Origin: Alphaproteobacteria bacterium
GTDB taxonomy: Bacteria > Pseudomonadota > Alphaproteobacteria > Reyranellales > Reyranellaceae
Assembly: GCA_016869975.1 (NCBI GenBank)
Contig: VGCZ01000009.1
Coordinates: forward strand, 1 to 64,000
Length of the DNA stretch: 64,000 nt
Reading direction: 5' to 3'
The position numbers and the translations under genes were made by a program. A model generated the notes under the pieces. That model did not search any database. It was not told where the DNA came from and saw only the letters and a program-made list of their open reading frames with translations. Of this stretch, positions 15,483-24,022 are shown in pieces (within the stretch, counting starts at the first letter, position 1; each line of letters begins with the position of its first letter).

Positions 15483-16339
15483 TCCGCTCCTACCTCTTCG
15501 TTCCGGGCGACGACCTCAAGAAGCTCGATCGCTCCAAGACCTCGCCGGCCGACGCGCTGATCTATGACCTTGAGGATTCGGTCGGACCGGAGCGCAAGGA
15601 GGCAGCGCGCGTCATCGTGCGCGACCACATCCGGGCGCTGGGCGCCGGCGGTCACCACAAGGTCGTGCGCGTCAACAGCTTCCCGACGGGGCTGACCGCC
15701 GGCGACCTCGCGGTGGTGATGCAGGCGGCACCCGATTCGATCCTGTTGCCGAAATGCGAGAGCCAGGCCGAGCTCGATCGGCTCGGCCACGTGCTCGACG
15801 CGCTCGAAGCGCGCGAGGGTATCGCGGCGGGCCGCACCAAGGTGCTGGCGCTGGTGACGGAAACGGCGCCGGCGGTGCTGGTGGCGGCCTCGACGCGGCT
15901 GTCGCATCCCAGGCTCACGGCGCTGACGTGGGGTGCGGAGGATCTGTCGGCCGATATCGGCGCGGTGGCGAAAGCCGGCCCCGACGGCGTGCTCGACGAC
16001 ACGTTCAAGTACGCCCGCGTCGTCTGTCTGCTGTCGGCCAGTGCCGCGGGCGTCACGCCGCTCGACACGGTCTACGCCGACTTCCGCGACCTCCAGGGCT
16101 TCGAGGCGGAGTGCGTCACGGCCAAGCGCATGGGCTTCCTGTCAAAAATGGCCATCCATCCGTCGCAGGTCGAACCGATCAACCGGATCTTCAGCCCCTC
16201 GCAGGCCGAGCTCGACTGGGCGCGCAAGGTGGTCGAAGCCTTCGCCAAGTCAGGAAACGGCGGCGTCACGCAGATGGATGGCAAGATGCTCGACAAACCC
16301 CATCTGAAGCTGGCGCAAAGGCTGTTGGGTACGGCATAA
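15479..16339 (+). CDS. CitE-like HpcH/HpaI-family CoA lyase
   Basis: Mg-dependent TIM-barrel C-C lyase of 286 residues. The start [37 protein letters not shown] (about 29-46), VRVNSF, the metal-site Glu in LVTETAPAV and [12 protein letters not shown] are CitE-family marks, as is the C-terminal [13 protein letters not shown]. It should cleave malyl-, citramalyl- or hydroxymethyl-type CoA esters. Coupling to a MaoC hydratase by a four-base overlap parallels hydratase plus citramalyl-CoA lyase in itaconate degradation, but no CoA transferase is next to it. Confidence 0.9.
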   Translation: MIRSYLFVPGDDLKKLDRSKTSPADALIYDLEDSVGPERKEAARVIVRDHIRALGAGGHHKVVRVNSFPTGLTAGDLAVVMQAAPDSILLPKCESQAELDRLGHVLDALEAREGIAAGRTKVLALVTETAPAVLVAASTRLSHPRLTALTWGAEDLSADIGAVAKAGPDGVLDDTFKYARVVCLLSASAAGVTPLDTVYADFRDLQGFEAECVTAKRMGFLSKMAIHPSQVEPINRIFSPSQAELDWARKVVEAFAKSGNGGVTQMDGKMLDKPHLKLAQRLLGTA

Positions 16340-16368
16340 GGACGACAACGAACCGTAGGGGAAACGCC

Positions 16369-17352
16369 ATGACCATCGCCACCAAACGCCGCGCGTTGCT
16401 CGCCGGCGCCGCCGCCATCCTCGCCGCGCCATCGATCGCGCGCGCGCAGGGCGCCTGGCCGGAGCGCCCCATCAAGCTCGTCGTGCCGTTTCCAGCCGGC
16501 CAGGCCGCCGACACCTTCGGCCGCCTCATCGCCGAACGTCTGTCGGCGCGCTGGAAGCAGCAGATCGTGGTCGAGAACAAGGGTGGCGGCGCCGGCATTC
16601 CGGCGCTGGAGTCGGTCGCCAAGGCGCCACCCGACGGCTACACCCTGGTGGTCGGCACCAGCGGCACGATCGGCATCAACCCGTCCTTCATGAAGGGGCA
16701 GATGACCTACGACGCGATCGCCGATTTCGCGCCGTGCTCTAATATCTTCCAGGTGCCGCTGATCATCGTGGCGCATCCCTCCCACCCCGCGAACTCGGTG
16801 GCCGAGCTGATCGCGCAGGCCAAGGCGGCGCCGGGCAAGCTGGGTTACGCGTCGGCCGGCGTCGGCGCCTCGCAGCATCTCAGCATGGAACTGTTCAAGG
16901 CCAAGGCCGGCGTCGACATCGAGCATGTGCCCTACAAGGGCAGCGGGCCGGCGATGCAGGACCTGCTGGCCGGCCACGTCACCCTGATGATGGACAGCGT
17001 GACCTCGGCGATCGCGCATATCCGCAACGGCAAGATCAAGCCGCTGGGCGTGACCACGCTCAAGCGCGCGCCGCTTCTGCCCGATGTTCCGGCCATCAGC
17101 GAGACGGTGCCGGGCTTCGACGCCGCCGGCTGGTCGGGCATCCTGGCGCCGGCGAAGACTCCGCGGCCGATCGTCGAGAAGATCAGCGCCGACATGCGCG
17201 CCGAGATGGCCGTGCCCGAGGTCGCCAAGCGCATCATCGAGCTGGGCGGCATCGCCCATCCGACGACTCCCGAGGAGTATGCAGCCTTCATCAAGGCGGA
17301 GATCGAGAAGTGGGCCGAGGTCGTACGCATCTCGGGCGCCAAGCCGGGTTGA
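16369..17352 (+). CDS. Bug-family tripartite tricarboxylate transporter receptor
   Basis: Periplasmic receptor of 327 residues. The signal peptide MTIATKRRALLAGAAAILAA ends near ARA-Q, then WPERPIKLVVPFPAGQAADT, a loop GGGAGIPALESVAKAPPDGY and SAGVGASQHLSMELF follow the family layout. GTAGGGGAAACGCC precedes ATG 16369. It lies 29 bases behind the CitE-like lyase, so it may bring in the carboxylate that the lyase pathway consumes; this is inference from position. No permease subunits are nearby. Confidence 0.93.
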   Translation: MTIATKRRALLAGAAAILAAPSIARAQGAWPERPIKLVVPFPAGQAADTFGRLIAERLSARWKQQIVVENKGGGAGIPALESVAKAPPDGYTLVVGTSGTIGINPSFMKGQMTYDAIADFAPCSNIFQVPLIIVAHPSHPANSVAELIAQAKAAPGKLGYASAGVGASQHLSMELFKAKAGVDIEHVPYKGSGPAMQDLLAGHVTLMMDSVTSAIAHIRNGKIKPLGVTTLKRAPLLPDVPAISETVPGFDAAGWSGILAPAKTPRPIVEKISADMRAEMAVPEVAKRIIELGGIAHPTTPEEYAAFIKAEIEKWAEVVRISGAKPG

Positions 17353-17358
17353 GCGACC

Positions 17359-17982
17359 ATGAAGCTTTACCTGCTGAAGAACGGCGTGAACCCGCGCCGC
17401 GTGCGTATCTTCCTCGCCGAGAAGCGGCTGCGTCTGGGCGAGGACGTGCCGTTCGAGGAATTCGACATGGACAGCGCCGGCCACAAGGATCCGGCGTTCC
17501 GCGCCAAGAATCCGATGGGCACTCTGCCGGTGCTCGAGCTGGACGACGGTACCGTCTTGGCCGAGTCAGTGGCGATCTGCCGGTACTTCGAGGAGCAGCG
17601 GCCGGAGCCGCCGCTGATGGGGCGCGGCGCGCTGGGTTCCGCCACGGTCGAGATGTGGAACCGGCGCATGGAGCATGAGCTGCTACTGCCGGTGATCGGC
17701 GCCTTCGTGCACACTCATCCATTTTGGGTCGGCAAGCGCGAGCAGATTCCGGCCTATGGCGAGTTGCTACGCCGCCAGGTGGTCGAGCGCATGACGTGGC
17801 TCGACCGGGAACTCGCCGAGCGTGCCTTTGTCGCGGGCGACACCTACTGCATCGCAGACATCACGGCGCAGGTCGCGCTGCTCACCGCGCGCGGCGCATT
17901 GAAGCTGCCCGTGCCCGAGGACCAGGTGAATCTCACGCGCTGGTGGACGGCCGTCTCGGCCCGCCCGAGCGCGCGCGCCTGA
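17359..17982 (+). CDS. Glutathione S-transferase family protein
   Basis: Soluble GST of 207 residues. The N-terminal thioredoxin-like domain starts MKLYLLKNGVNPRRVRIFLA, with NPMGTLPVLELDDG and AESVAICRYFEE (cis-Pro and gamma-Glu binding region). The C-terminal helical domain has FVAGDTYCIADITAQVAL with the N-capping Asp. It begins seven bases after the Bug receptor and is probably co-transcribed. It could serve glutathione conjugation or an isomerase step. It meets the TfoX-like gene tail to tail. Confidence 0.92.
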   Translation: MKLYLLKNGVNPRRVRIFLAEKRLRLGEDVPFEEFDMDSAGHKDPAFRAKNPMGTLPVLELDDGTVLAESVAICRYFEEQRPEPPLMGRGALGSATVEMWNRRMEHELLLPVIGAFVHTHPFWVGKREQIPAYGELLRRQVVERMTWLDRELAERAFVAGDTYCIADITAQVALLTARGALKLPVPEDQVNLTRWWTAVSARPSARA

Positions 17983-17991
17983 TCGCCGCCG

Positions 17992-18381
17992 TCACTTACG
18001 GACGGGCTTCTTCGCGGGCTTGGCCTTGGCGCGCTTCGCCGGTTTCGGCGGCAGGCTCTGTGCATAGGTGAACGCGCGAGCCATCCACGGGCGCACCTTC
18101 GCAACGTCAAGGCGATGCGCGTCGGCCAGCGCCACATAGTCGCGCATGGTCCGAGCCGGCATGGGCTCGAAGGGCCGCGCGCCGATCTTGCGCACGGCCT
18201 CCTCACGGCCCTCCGCCGGCAGGCGAAGGATCAGGTCCTCCTGGTGCAGGCCGGCGAACAGGTAGCCGTTGGCGAAGGCGGCGGGATAGCCGAACATCTT
18301 GCGCCGCTCGACGCGCGGGTCATCGGGCAGAGTGGCGTCGAACAGCGCCACCAGCGCTTGCGGCGACTTTCGCCAGGCCAT
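17992..18381 (-). CDS. TfoX/Sxy N-terminal-domain protein
   Basis: Small protein of 129 residues. RKMFGYPAAFANGYLFAGLH near 27-46 and DLILRLP are marks of the TfoX N-terminal domain. FEPMPARTMRDYVALAD follows. The C-terminal 25 residues are a basic Lys-Ala-Pro tail (PPKPAKRAKAKPAKKPVRK), which may bind nucleic acid. Sxy/TfoX controls competence in gammaproteobacteria, but the role of isolated N-terminal-domain proteins in alphaproteobacteria is not settled. It sits behind the GFA gene on the same strand. Confidence 0.85.
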   Translation of the reverse strand: MAWRKSPQALVALFDATLPDDPRVERRKMFGYPAAFANGYLFAGLHQEDLILRLPAEGREEAVRKIGARPFEPMPARTMRDYVALADAHRLDVAKVRPWMARAFTYAQSLPPKPAKRAKAKPAKKPVRK

Positions 18382-18463
18382 CGTCCATCTCCTACATCGG
18401 CGGCATGCCCTCGAAACGCGGCACCCCTTGCGCGTCGCAATCCCAGGCGCGACGGCGCTTCAC

Positions 18464-18814
18464 TTATACTTCCATTGCTGGGGACAAGCCGGTCTCGCCG
18501 TCATACGCCGCGACGCGCACGGCGGTCATCCCGGGCATGCGCGCGTTCCGACCGAACAGTGGCGAGCCACAGGCCGCGCAGACGACATTGGTCACCGTGC
18601 TGCCGCTGTCGGCGCTGTAGCTGAAGCTCCGCGTCTCGCCGGCGATCGTCATCTGGGCGTCGGCGAACATGGCGTGGAAGACACGGCCGGCGCCCGACGT
18701 TTTCTGACAGTTCAGGCAATAGCACATGCCACTGAACATTGGCGCGCCGCGCGTCTCGAAACGCACGGCGCCGCACAGGCAGGAGCCGCGGCGGGTATCG
18801 ATGGGATCGCTCAT
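18464..18814 (-). CDS. GFA-family (CENP-V/formaldehyde-activating-like) zinc protein with premature stop
   Basis: Zinc-binding GFA-fold protein. SCLCGAVRFE (Cys12, Cys14), MCYCLNCQKTSG (Cys31, Cys33, Cys36) and VCAACGSPLFG (Cys79, Cys82) supply the metal sites. The frame stops at TAA 18464-18466 after 116 residues, but the same frame continues for 23 more codons to TAG 18392-18394, reading RRAWDCDAQGVPRFEGMPPM, the normal end of this family. The TAA sits where a Tyr is usual. This is either a real nonsense mutation or a base-call error. The zinc sites are all upstream. A TetR gene is divergent 111 bases away. Confidence 0.85.
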   Translation of the reverse strand: MSDPIDTRRGSCLCGAVRFETRGAPMFSGMCYCLNCQKTSGAGRVFHAMFADAQMTIAGETRSFSYSADSGSTVTNVVCAACGSPLFGRNARMPGMTAVRVAAYDGETGLSPAMEV

Positions 18815-18925
18815 GGCGTCACTCCTCGGTCGGTGGTTGCGGCCATCCTGCGAGTCGTCAAAATATGTTCAAGATCATCTTTTGCCTGGACCTATCCTGC
18901 GATCGGCGGTCGACGGAGACAGACG

Positions 18926-19630
18926 ATGCCCTACAAGCCCGAGCACAAGCGGCGCACGCGCGCACGCATAGTCGCCAGCGCCAGCCGGCTGTTCAACCGG
19001 CACGGCTTCGGCGGGGTATCAATCGACGCCATCATGGCCGACGCTGGCCTCACGCGCGGCGGCTTCTATGCTCATTTTCCGACCAAGGAGGCGCTCTACG
19101 CCGAGGCGGTGACGCATATCCTCGGCAATAACCCGGCCGCCGAGTGGGACGATTTCCACGTCGACTTCTCCGCCGTCGGCGCTCGGCTCGCGCGCCAGAT
19201 CCTCGAGGCCTATCTATCGCGCCGGCATCACGAGTTGGTCGATCTCTCCTGCCCGATGATCACGCTGTCGGCCGATGTCACGCGCGGCGGGGAGGAAGTG
19301 CGCGGTGCTTTCCGCACGGTGCTGGCGGCGATGAGCGGCGCGTTCGCCGCTGGCCTCGACGGCCCGACGACCGAGGCGCGGCGGAAATCCCTGGCCCTGG
19401 TCGCGTCCGTCGTCGGCGGCATGGCGCTATCGCGCGCGGTGGGCGATGAGGCGCTGGCTGACGAGATCAGAGCCGCCGTACGCGCGCACGTCCTGCGCGA
19501 GAGTGGTTGGGACGCGGTCGAGTATCCAGGCGATAGCTGCGTGCTCGCCGCGGCGAGGCTCAGGTCTCCAGGGTCGCGACCGGCTGGCCTTCGGCGACCG
19601 AGTCGCCCTCGGCGACGAGGAAGGCCTTGA
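18926..19630 (+). CDS. TetR/AcrR-family transcriptional regulator
   Basis: DNA-binding repressor of 234 residues. The N-terminal HTH covers about 10-56 (RTRARIVASASRLFNRHGFG, VSIDAIMADAGLTRGGFYAH, FPTKEALYAEAV). The ligand domain follows to about 200. The last 25 residues are Arg/Pro-rich, unlike the family, and lie over the 3' end of the opposite carrier gene (71-base overlap), suggesting loss of an earlier stop. It is divergent from the GFA gene across 111 bases and may control it and itself. Confidence 0.88.
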   Translation: MPYKPEHKRRTRARIVASASRLFNRHGFGGVSIDAIMADAGLTRGGFYAHFPTKEALYAEAVTHILGNNPAAEWDDFHVDFSAVGARLARQILEAYLSRRHHELVDLSCPMITLSADVTRGGEEVRGAFRTVLAAMSGAFAAGLDGPTTEARRKSLALVASVVGGMALSRAVGDEALADEIRAAVRAHVLRESGWDAVEYPGDSCVLAAARLRSPGSRPAGLRRPSRPRRRGRP

Positions 19631-19781
19631 TCGTGCCGGCGCGCGGCGCCAGCACCGGAATCTCCATCTTCATCGATTCGAGGATCATGATCTGGCCCTC
19701 TTCCTCGACCGAATCGCCGACCTTGCTTTCGATCTTCCACACCTTGCCGGCGATTTCCGACTTCACCGCGACGCTGGGCAT
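19560..19781 (-). CDS. Small biotinyl/lipoyl carrier protein (BCCP-like)
   Basis: Single-domain carrier of 73 residues made of the biotinyl barrel alone. The modification site ESMKMEIP has Lys38, with symmetric GKVWKIESKVGDSV and GTIKAFLVAEGDSVAEGQPV halves. AGGAGA precedes ATG 19781. Such short carriers serve acyl-CoA or urea/pyruvate-type carboxylases, but no carboxylase subunit is beside it, so its partner is unknown. Its 3' end overlaps the TetR gene on the other strand. Confidence 0.92.
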   Translation of the reverse strand: MPSVAVKSEIAGKVWKIESKVGDSVEEEGQIMILESMKMEIPVLAPRAGTIKAFLVAEGDSVAEGQPVATLET

Positions 19782-19886
19782 CGATCTATCTCCTCTGTCC
19801 AGGCGATTTTTCAGCCGCCGCCACCGCCGGATCAAGCCCGCGCTGAAGGACCGCCGCGCCGAGCGAAATGGCGCTACAACGGGATC

Positions 19887-20576
19887 ATGACCGGCACTGT
19901 CGCGCCTCCAACACCGATCGATTGCCCGCGCTGCGGCAAGCCGGCAGGGCTGTGCGTCTGCGCGGCGTTGGCGAGCATCGACAACCGCGTCGAGATCCTG
20001 GTGCTGCGCCACCCGCAGGAGCAGGACCGCGAGCTGGGCACGGCGGGCATCCTCTGCCGGCAGCTGGCCCACGCCACGCTGCGCACCGGGCTGTCGTGGC
20101 CCAACCTGGCCAAGGCGCTGGGCCGGCCGGCGGAGGTGAGGCGCTGGGGTGTGCTTTATCTCGGTACGCGCACCCAGGCGCCGGCGCCCGACGCACCGCC
20201 GCTGCTGGCCGTCGACGCCGACGGCGCGGAGCTGCCCGACCAGGAGGGCGCGCTCGACTCGCTCGAAGGGCTGATCCTGCTCGACGGCAATTGGGCGCAG
20301 GCCAAGGCGTTGTGGTGGCGAAACGCTTGGCTGCTCAAGACGCGCCGGCTTGTGCTCAATCCGCGCGCGCCCTCGCTCTATGGCGATCTGCGGCGTGAAC
20401 CGCGACGCGAGAGCGTCTCGACCCTGGAAGCCGGCGCGCTCGCGCTGTCGATCCTCGAAGGGCGGCCGGATATCGTGGCGCCGATGCTGGAGCCGCTACG
20501 GCTGCTGCTGCGCAAGTATCGCGATAGCGGCGCGCGTCCGAAGACGCCTGATCGGCGGCGTTGGCGGCGGCGTTGA
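19887..20576 (+). CDS. DTW-domain protein (tRNA-uridine aminocarboxypropyltransferase-like)
   Basis: SPOUT-related transferase of 229 residues. An N-terminal zinc-type Cys set (CPRCGKPAGLCVC: Cys13, Cys16, Cys23, Cys25) is followed by VLRHPQEQDRELGTA, LDGNWAQAKALWWRN at the DTW motif position (Gly replaces Thr: DGNW) and RREPRRESVSTLEA. Characterised DTW enzymes (TapT/TuaA) place the acp group on U47 or U20 of tRNA using S-adenosylmethionine. The C-terminus is basic. It starts at ATG 19887; the longer frame overlaps the TetR gene. Confidence 0.88.
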   Translation: MTGTVAPPTPIDCPRCGKPAGLCVCAALASIDNRVEILVLRHPQEQDRELGTAGILCRQLAHATLRTGLSWPNLAKALGRPAEVRRWGVLYLGTRTQAPAPDAPPLLAVDADGAELPDQEGALDSLEGLILLDGNWAQAKALWWRNAWLLKTRRLVLNPRAPSLYGDLRREPRRESVSTLEAGALALSILEGRPDIVAPMLEPLRLLLRKYRDSGARPKTPDRRRWRRR

Positions 20577-20618
20577 CTCCGTCTCCCCGCTCGCGGGGCG
20601 AGGGGGAAAGACAAGAAA

Positions 20619-21641
20619 TCAATAGGCGGCGTTGGCGGATTGCAGCTCGCGCCGTAGCCCGTGGCGCAGCGAGTCCGACTCCACGCCGCGACGACGCAGC
20701 GTATCGTTCCAGCGTTCGACCAGCGGCTGAGTCAGATCACGCCAGGCCTTGAGGTCGCCGCCGGTCGGCCGATGCACGGTATGACCCGGCGCCTTGAGCA
20801 TCGCCTCGTGCCCACGCCGCTCGTCCTGTGCCCAGCCGGTCGCGACCTTAACCGCCCAATCGGTGGTGCAGTGCGCGTCGACGACCTTGCGCTGTGCCGG
20901 CGACAGGCGGGCGTAGGTCGCGGCGTTCATCACGATGGCGTAGCCGCCGACATAGAGTGGCAGGTCGAGGTGATAGGTGGCGAGCTTGTCGACGCCCCAG
21001 ATCGAAAGCGTGCTCCATGGCATCAGCACCGCGTCGATGGCGCCCTTCCTGATCGCCTTGTGCGCCTCGGCCGCCGGCACGCGTACCGGCACGCCGCCCA
21101 GCGCCTTGACCAGCGCGTGGGTGGAATCGCTGACCGTGCGCACGCGCGCGCCCTCGACGTCGCCCGGCGTCGCCACAGGCACGCGCGCATGCAGCGTGCC
21201 GGGGTCGTGGACATGCGCCAGGCAGAAGCGCACGTCGGGCATCTCCTGGGTGGCGTATTTGCGGTACCAGCGGTCGAGCGCCGCCGTGCCCTTCAGCGGG
21301 TCGGTGACGCTGAACGGCAGCTCGATGGCGGTGAAGATCGGGAAGCGGCCAGGAACATGGCCGGGGTTGATGAAGGCGAAATCGGCGACGCCATCGCGCG
21401 CCATGTCATAGTGGTCGGCGGTCCTGCCCAGCTCCTGCGCGGCGTGGATCACGATCTTGAGCGAGCCGTCCGACGCCGCCTCGACCGAGCGCGCCCAGGC
21501 CTCGAAACCGGTCTTGTGCAGCACGTGGTCGGCGGGCAGCCAATGGGCGAATTTGAGCTCCGCCGGACCGTCCTGCGCGGCGGCGGCGCCTAGGCTCATC
21601 AATGTCGCTGCGATCGCTCGACCGACGATCCTGAGGATCAT
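20619..21641 (-). CDS. TRAP transporter solute receptor (DctP family)
   Basis: Periplasmic binding protein of 340 residues. The signal peptide MILRIVGRAIAATLMSLGAA ends near AAA-Q. ELKFAHWLPADHVLHKTGFE, GRTADHYDMARDGVADFAF and VRTVSDSTHALVKALGG are family marks, including the conserved Arg before the ligand site. No DctQ/DctM membrane subunits adjoin it, so the receptor is an orphan here. The start at ATG 21641 gives a proper signal; longer frames do not. It is divergent from iorA across 172 bases. Confidence 0.9.
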   Translation of the reverse strand: MILRIVGRAIAATLMSLGAAAAQDGPAELKFAHWLPADHVLHKTGFEAWARSVEAASDGSLKIVIHAAQELGRTADHYDMARDGVADFAFINPGHVPGRFPIFTAIELPFSVTDPLKGTAALDRWYRKYATQEMPDVRFCLAHVHDPGTLHARVPVATPGDVEGARVRTVSDSTHALVKALGGVPVRVPAAEAHKAIRKGAIDAVLMPWSTLSIWGVDKLATYHLDLPLYVGGYAIVMNAATYARLSPAQRKVVDAHCTTDWAVKVATGWAQDERRGHEAMLKAPGHTVHRPTGGDLKAWRDLTQPLVERWNDTLRRRGVESDSLRHGLRRELQSANAAY

Positions 21642-21740
21642 CAACTGGCACACCCCCCAACGATCGGCGTTGTTGGTCACGCCTTCGCCCCGGAAGCCGA
21701 ATCGTAGGCGCGCACAGGGGGGGCGGCAAGGGAAAACGCA

Positions 21741-21801
21741 TTGACAGGGCGCCGCCGGCGCCCGATCACTCGGGCGGCGGAACGCCGGGAAAAGGCGTTC
21801 C
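21741..21801 (+). promoter_or_regulatory. Possible iorA control region: consensus -35, spacer-filling palindrome and RBS-side hairpin
   Basis: A perfect TTGACA (21741-21746) is followed by GGGCGCCGCCGGCGCCC (21747-21763), an inverted repeat with seven-base arms that fills a 17-base spacer exactly. GATCAC (21764-21769) is a poor -10. Further on GGAACGCC (21779-21786) pairs with GGCGTTCC (21794-21801) directly before the Shine-Dalgarno GGAGGG. Both transcription and translation could be gated here; the poor -10 keeps confidence low. Confidence 0.35.
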
Positions 21802-21813
21802 CGGAGGGACCGC

Positions 21814-23970
21814 TTGGCCGAGAGATCGTTCAAGGAAGAGGTGAAATCGCTGCGCCTGGGCGACGGCGAGACCTTCCGTGGTGAAGGCATTCTGGCCGTG
21901 ACCAAGGCCATCCTGCAGGCCGGCGTGGGCTATGTCGGCGGCTACCAGGGCGCGCCTGTGTCGCACCTGGTGGATGTGCTGGTCGACGCCCAGGACCTGC
22001 TCGACGAGCTCGGCGTGCACCTCGAGACCTGCGCGAACGAGGCCTCGGCTGCCGCCCTGCTGGCCGCCTCGATCAACTACCCTATCCGCGGATGCGTCAC
22101 CTGGAAGTCGATCGTCGGCACCAATGTCGCCTCCGACGCGCTCTCCAACCTCGCCTCGGCCGGCGTAGTCGGTGGCGCGCTGATCGTCGTCGGCGAGGAC
22201 TATGGCGAGGGCGCTTCGGTGATCCAGGAGCGCACCCACGCCTACGCCCTGAAGTCCTCGGTCTGGCTCATGGATCCCCGGCCCGACCTGCCAACCATCG
22301 TCCGGCTGGTCGAGAGCGGCTTCGCGCTATCGGAGGCGTCCAACACGCCGACGATCATGGATCTGCGCATCCGCGCCTGCCACGTAACCGGCGAGTTCAC
22401 CGCCAAGGCCAATGTCGCGCCATCGATCTCGCGCAATCGCCAGCTGTCGAAGCCGGCGCCGCACGACTACGCCAAGCTCTCGCACCCGCCCTCGACCTAC
22501 GCGCATGAGAAGCTGAAATTCGAGGTGCGCCTGCCGGCGGCGCGCCAGTACATCGTCGAGCGCGGCCTGAACGAGACCTTGCCGGGCGAGCTCGACGATA
22601 TCGGCATCATCGTCCAGGGTGGCTTGACGAATGTCACTCTGCGCGCGCTCGAGCGGCTGGGTCTGGCCGATGGTTTCGGCGGCACCCGGGTGCCGACCTT
22701 GGTGCTGAACGTCGTGCACCCGCTGGTGCCGGAGCAGGTCAGCGGCTTCTGCACGGGCAAGCGCCACGTGCTGGTGATCGAGGAGGGCAGCCCGAACTTC
22801 ATCGAGACCGCCATCGATTCGATCCTGCGCAAGGCCGACGTGCAGACGAAGATCCACGGCAAGGGCGCGCTGCCGATGGCCGGCGAGTACACCGCCGAGG
22901 TGCTGACCGAAGGCCTGCTGACCTTCATTGGCGCGGCGCGTCCGGATATCGATATCGGCGAACCGGCCAGGCGCTTCGCCGCCGTTCGCGAGCGGCGCGC
23001 GCGCGTGCAGGCGGCGCTGGGATCGCCGTTGCCGTTGCGGCCGCCGGGCTTCTGCACCGGCTGCCCGGAGCGGCCGGTGTTCACGGCGGTGAAGCTGGTC
23101 GAGCGCGAGATCGGCAAGGTACATGTCTCGACCGATATCGGCTGCCACTCCTTCGCGACCTTCGCGCCGTTCAGCCTCGGCAACTCGATCCTCGGCTTCG
23201 GCATGTCGTTGGCGGCGGCGCAGGGCGTGTCGTCGTTCATGGACAAGCGCACGCTCACCGTGATGGGCGATGGCGGCTTTTGGCACAACGGATTGCTGTC
23301 GGGCGTGTCGTCGACCTTGTTCAATCGCGGCGACGGCGTGCTGATCATCCTGCAGAACGGCTATACCTCGGCTACCGGCGCGCAGTATCTGCCGTCGAGC
23401 GCGGGCAACCGCCGGGACGATCAGAAGACATCAGACATCGCCAACACGTTGCGCGCCGTGGGCGTGAAGTGGCTGCGTATCCAGCACACCTACTCGTTGC
23501 GCGACATGATCAAGGTGCTGCGCGAGGCCTTCACGGCCAAGGAACGCGGCCTGAAGGTGATCATCGGCGACGGCGAATGCCAGCTCGCGCGGCAGCGCCG
23601 CATCCGCCCGCTGCAGGCCGCGGCGCTGTCGCGGGGCGAGCGCGTGGTGCGCACGCGCTACGGCGTCGACGACGAGGTCTGCACCGGCGATCATTCCTGC
23701 ATCCGCCTGTCGGGCTGCCCGTCGCTGACCATCAAGCCCAGCCCCGATCCGCTGCGCACGGATCCCGTGGCCTCGGTGATCAATTCCTGCGTCGGCTGCG
23801 GCCTGTGCGGTGAGGTCGCAGACGCCGCCGTACTGTGCCCGAGCTTCTACAAGGCCGACATCGTGCAGAACCCGAGCTGGTGGGATCGCCTCGTATGGAA
23901 GGTGCGGGCGACGGTCATCGGCGCGCTGCAGGGCAAGGCGCCGGTGCGCGCGATGCAGCCGGCGGAGTAA
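21814..23970 (+). CDS. iorA: Indolepyruvate ferredoxin oxidoreductase, alpha (TPP/FeS) subunit
   Basis: Large subunit of a TPP- and iron-sulfur-dependent 2-oxoacid oxidoreductase, 718 residues. The pyrimidine-binding domain is N-terminal (GGYQGAPVSHL, ETCANEASAAA). CTGCPERPVF lies near 411, the TPP motif MGDGGFWHNG near 485, and a C-terminal ferredoxin-like CVGCGLCGEV with a later LCPSF. It oxidises indolepyruvate or other aryl-pyruvates to aryl-acetyl-CoA with ferredoxin. The TTG 21814 start is set by GGAGGGACCGC just upstream. iorB and a thioesterase follow in one operon. Confidence 0.92.
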   Translation: MAERSFKEEVKSLRLGDGETFRGEGILAVTKAILQAGVGYVGGYQGAPVSHLVDVLVDAQDLLDELGVHLETCANEASAAALLAASINYPIRGCVTWKSIVGTNVASDALSNLASAGVVGGALIVVGEDYGEGASVIQERTHAYALKSSVWLMDPRPDLPTIVRLVESGFALSEASNTPTIMDLRIRACHVTGEFTAKANVAPSISRNRQLSKPAPHDYAKLSHPPSTYAHEKLKFEVRLPAARQYIVERGLNETLPGELDDIGIIVQGGLTNVTLRALERLGLADGFGGTRVPTLVLNVVHPLVPEQVSGFCTGKRHVLVIEEGSPNFIETAIDSILRKADVQTKIHGKGALPMAGEYTAEVLTEGLLTFIGAARPDIDIGEPARRFAAVRERRARVQAALGSPLPLRPPGFCTGCPERPVFTAVKLVEREIGKVHVSTDIGCHSFATFAPFSLGNSILGFGMSLAAAQGVSSFMDKRTLTVMGDGGFWHNGLLSGVSSTLFNRGDGVLIILQNGYTSATGAQYLPSSAGNRRDDQKTSDIANTLRAVGVKWLRIQHTYSLRDMIKVLREAFTAKERGLKVIIGDGECQLARQRRIRPLQAAALSRGERVVRTRYGVDDEVCTGDHSCIRLSGCPSLTIKPSPDPLRTDPVASVINSCVGCGLCGEVADAAVLCPSFYKADIVQNPSWWDRLVWKVRATVIGALQGKAPVRAMQPAE

Positions 23971-24022
23971 CGGCGATGGTGGTCAACTTCGCGCCACTAC
24001 CTTCCCCCGGAGGGGGGAGTTA

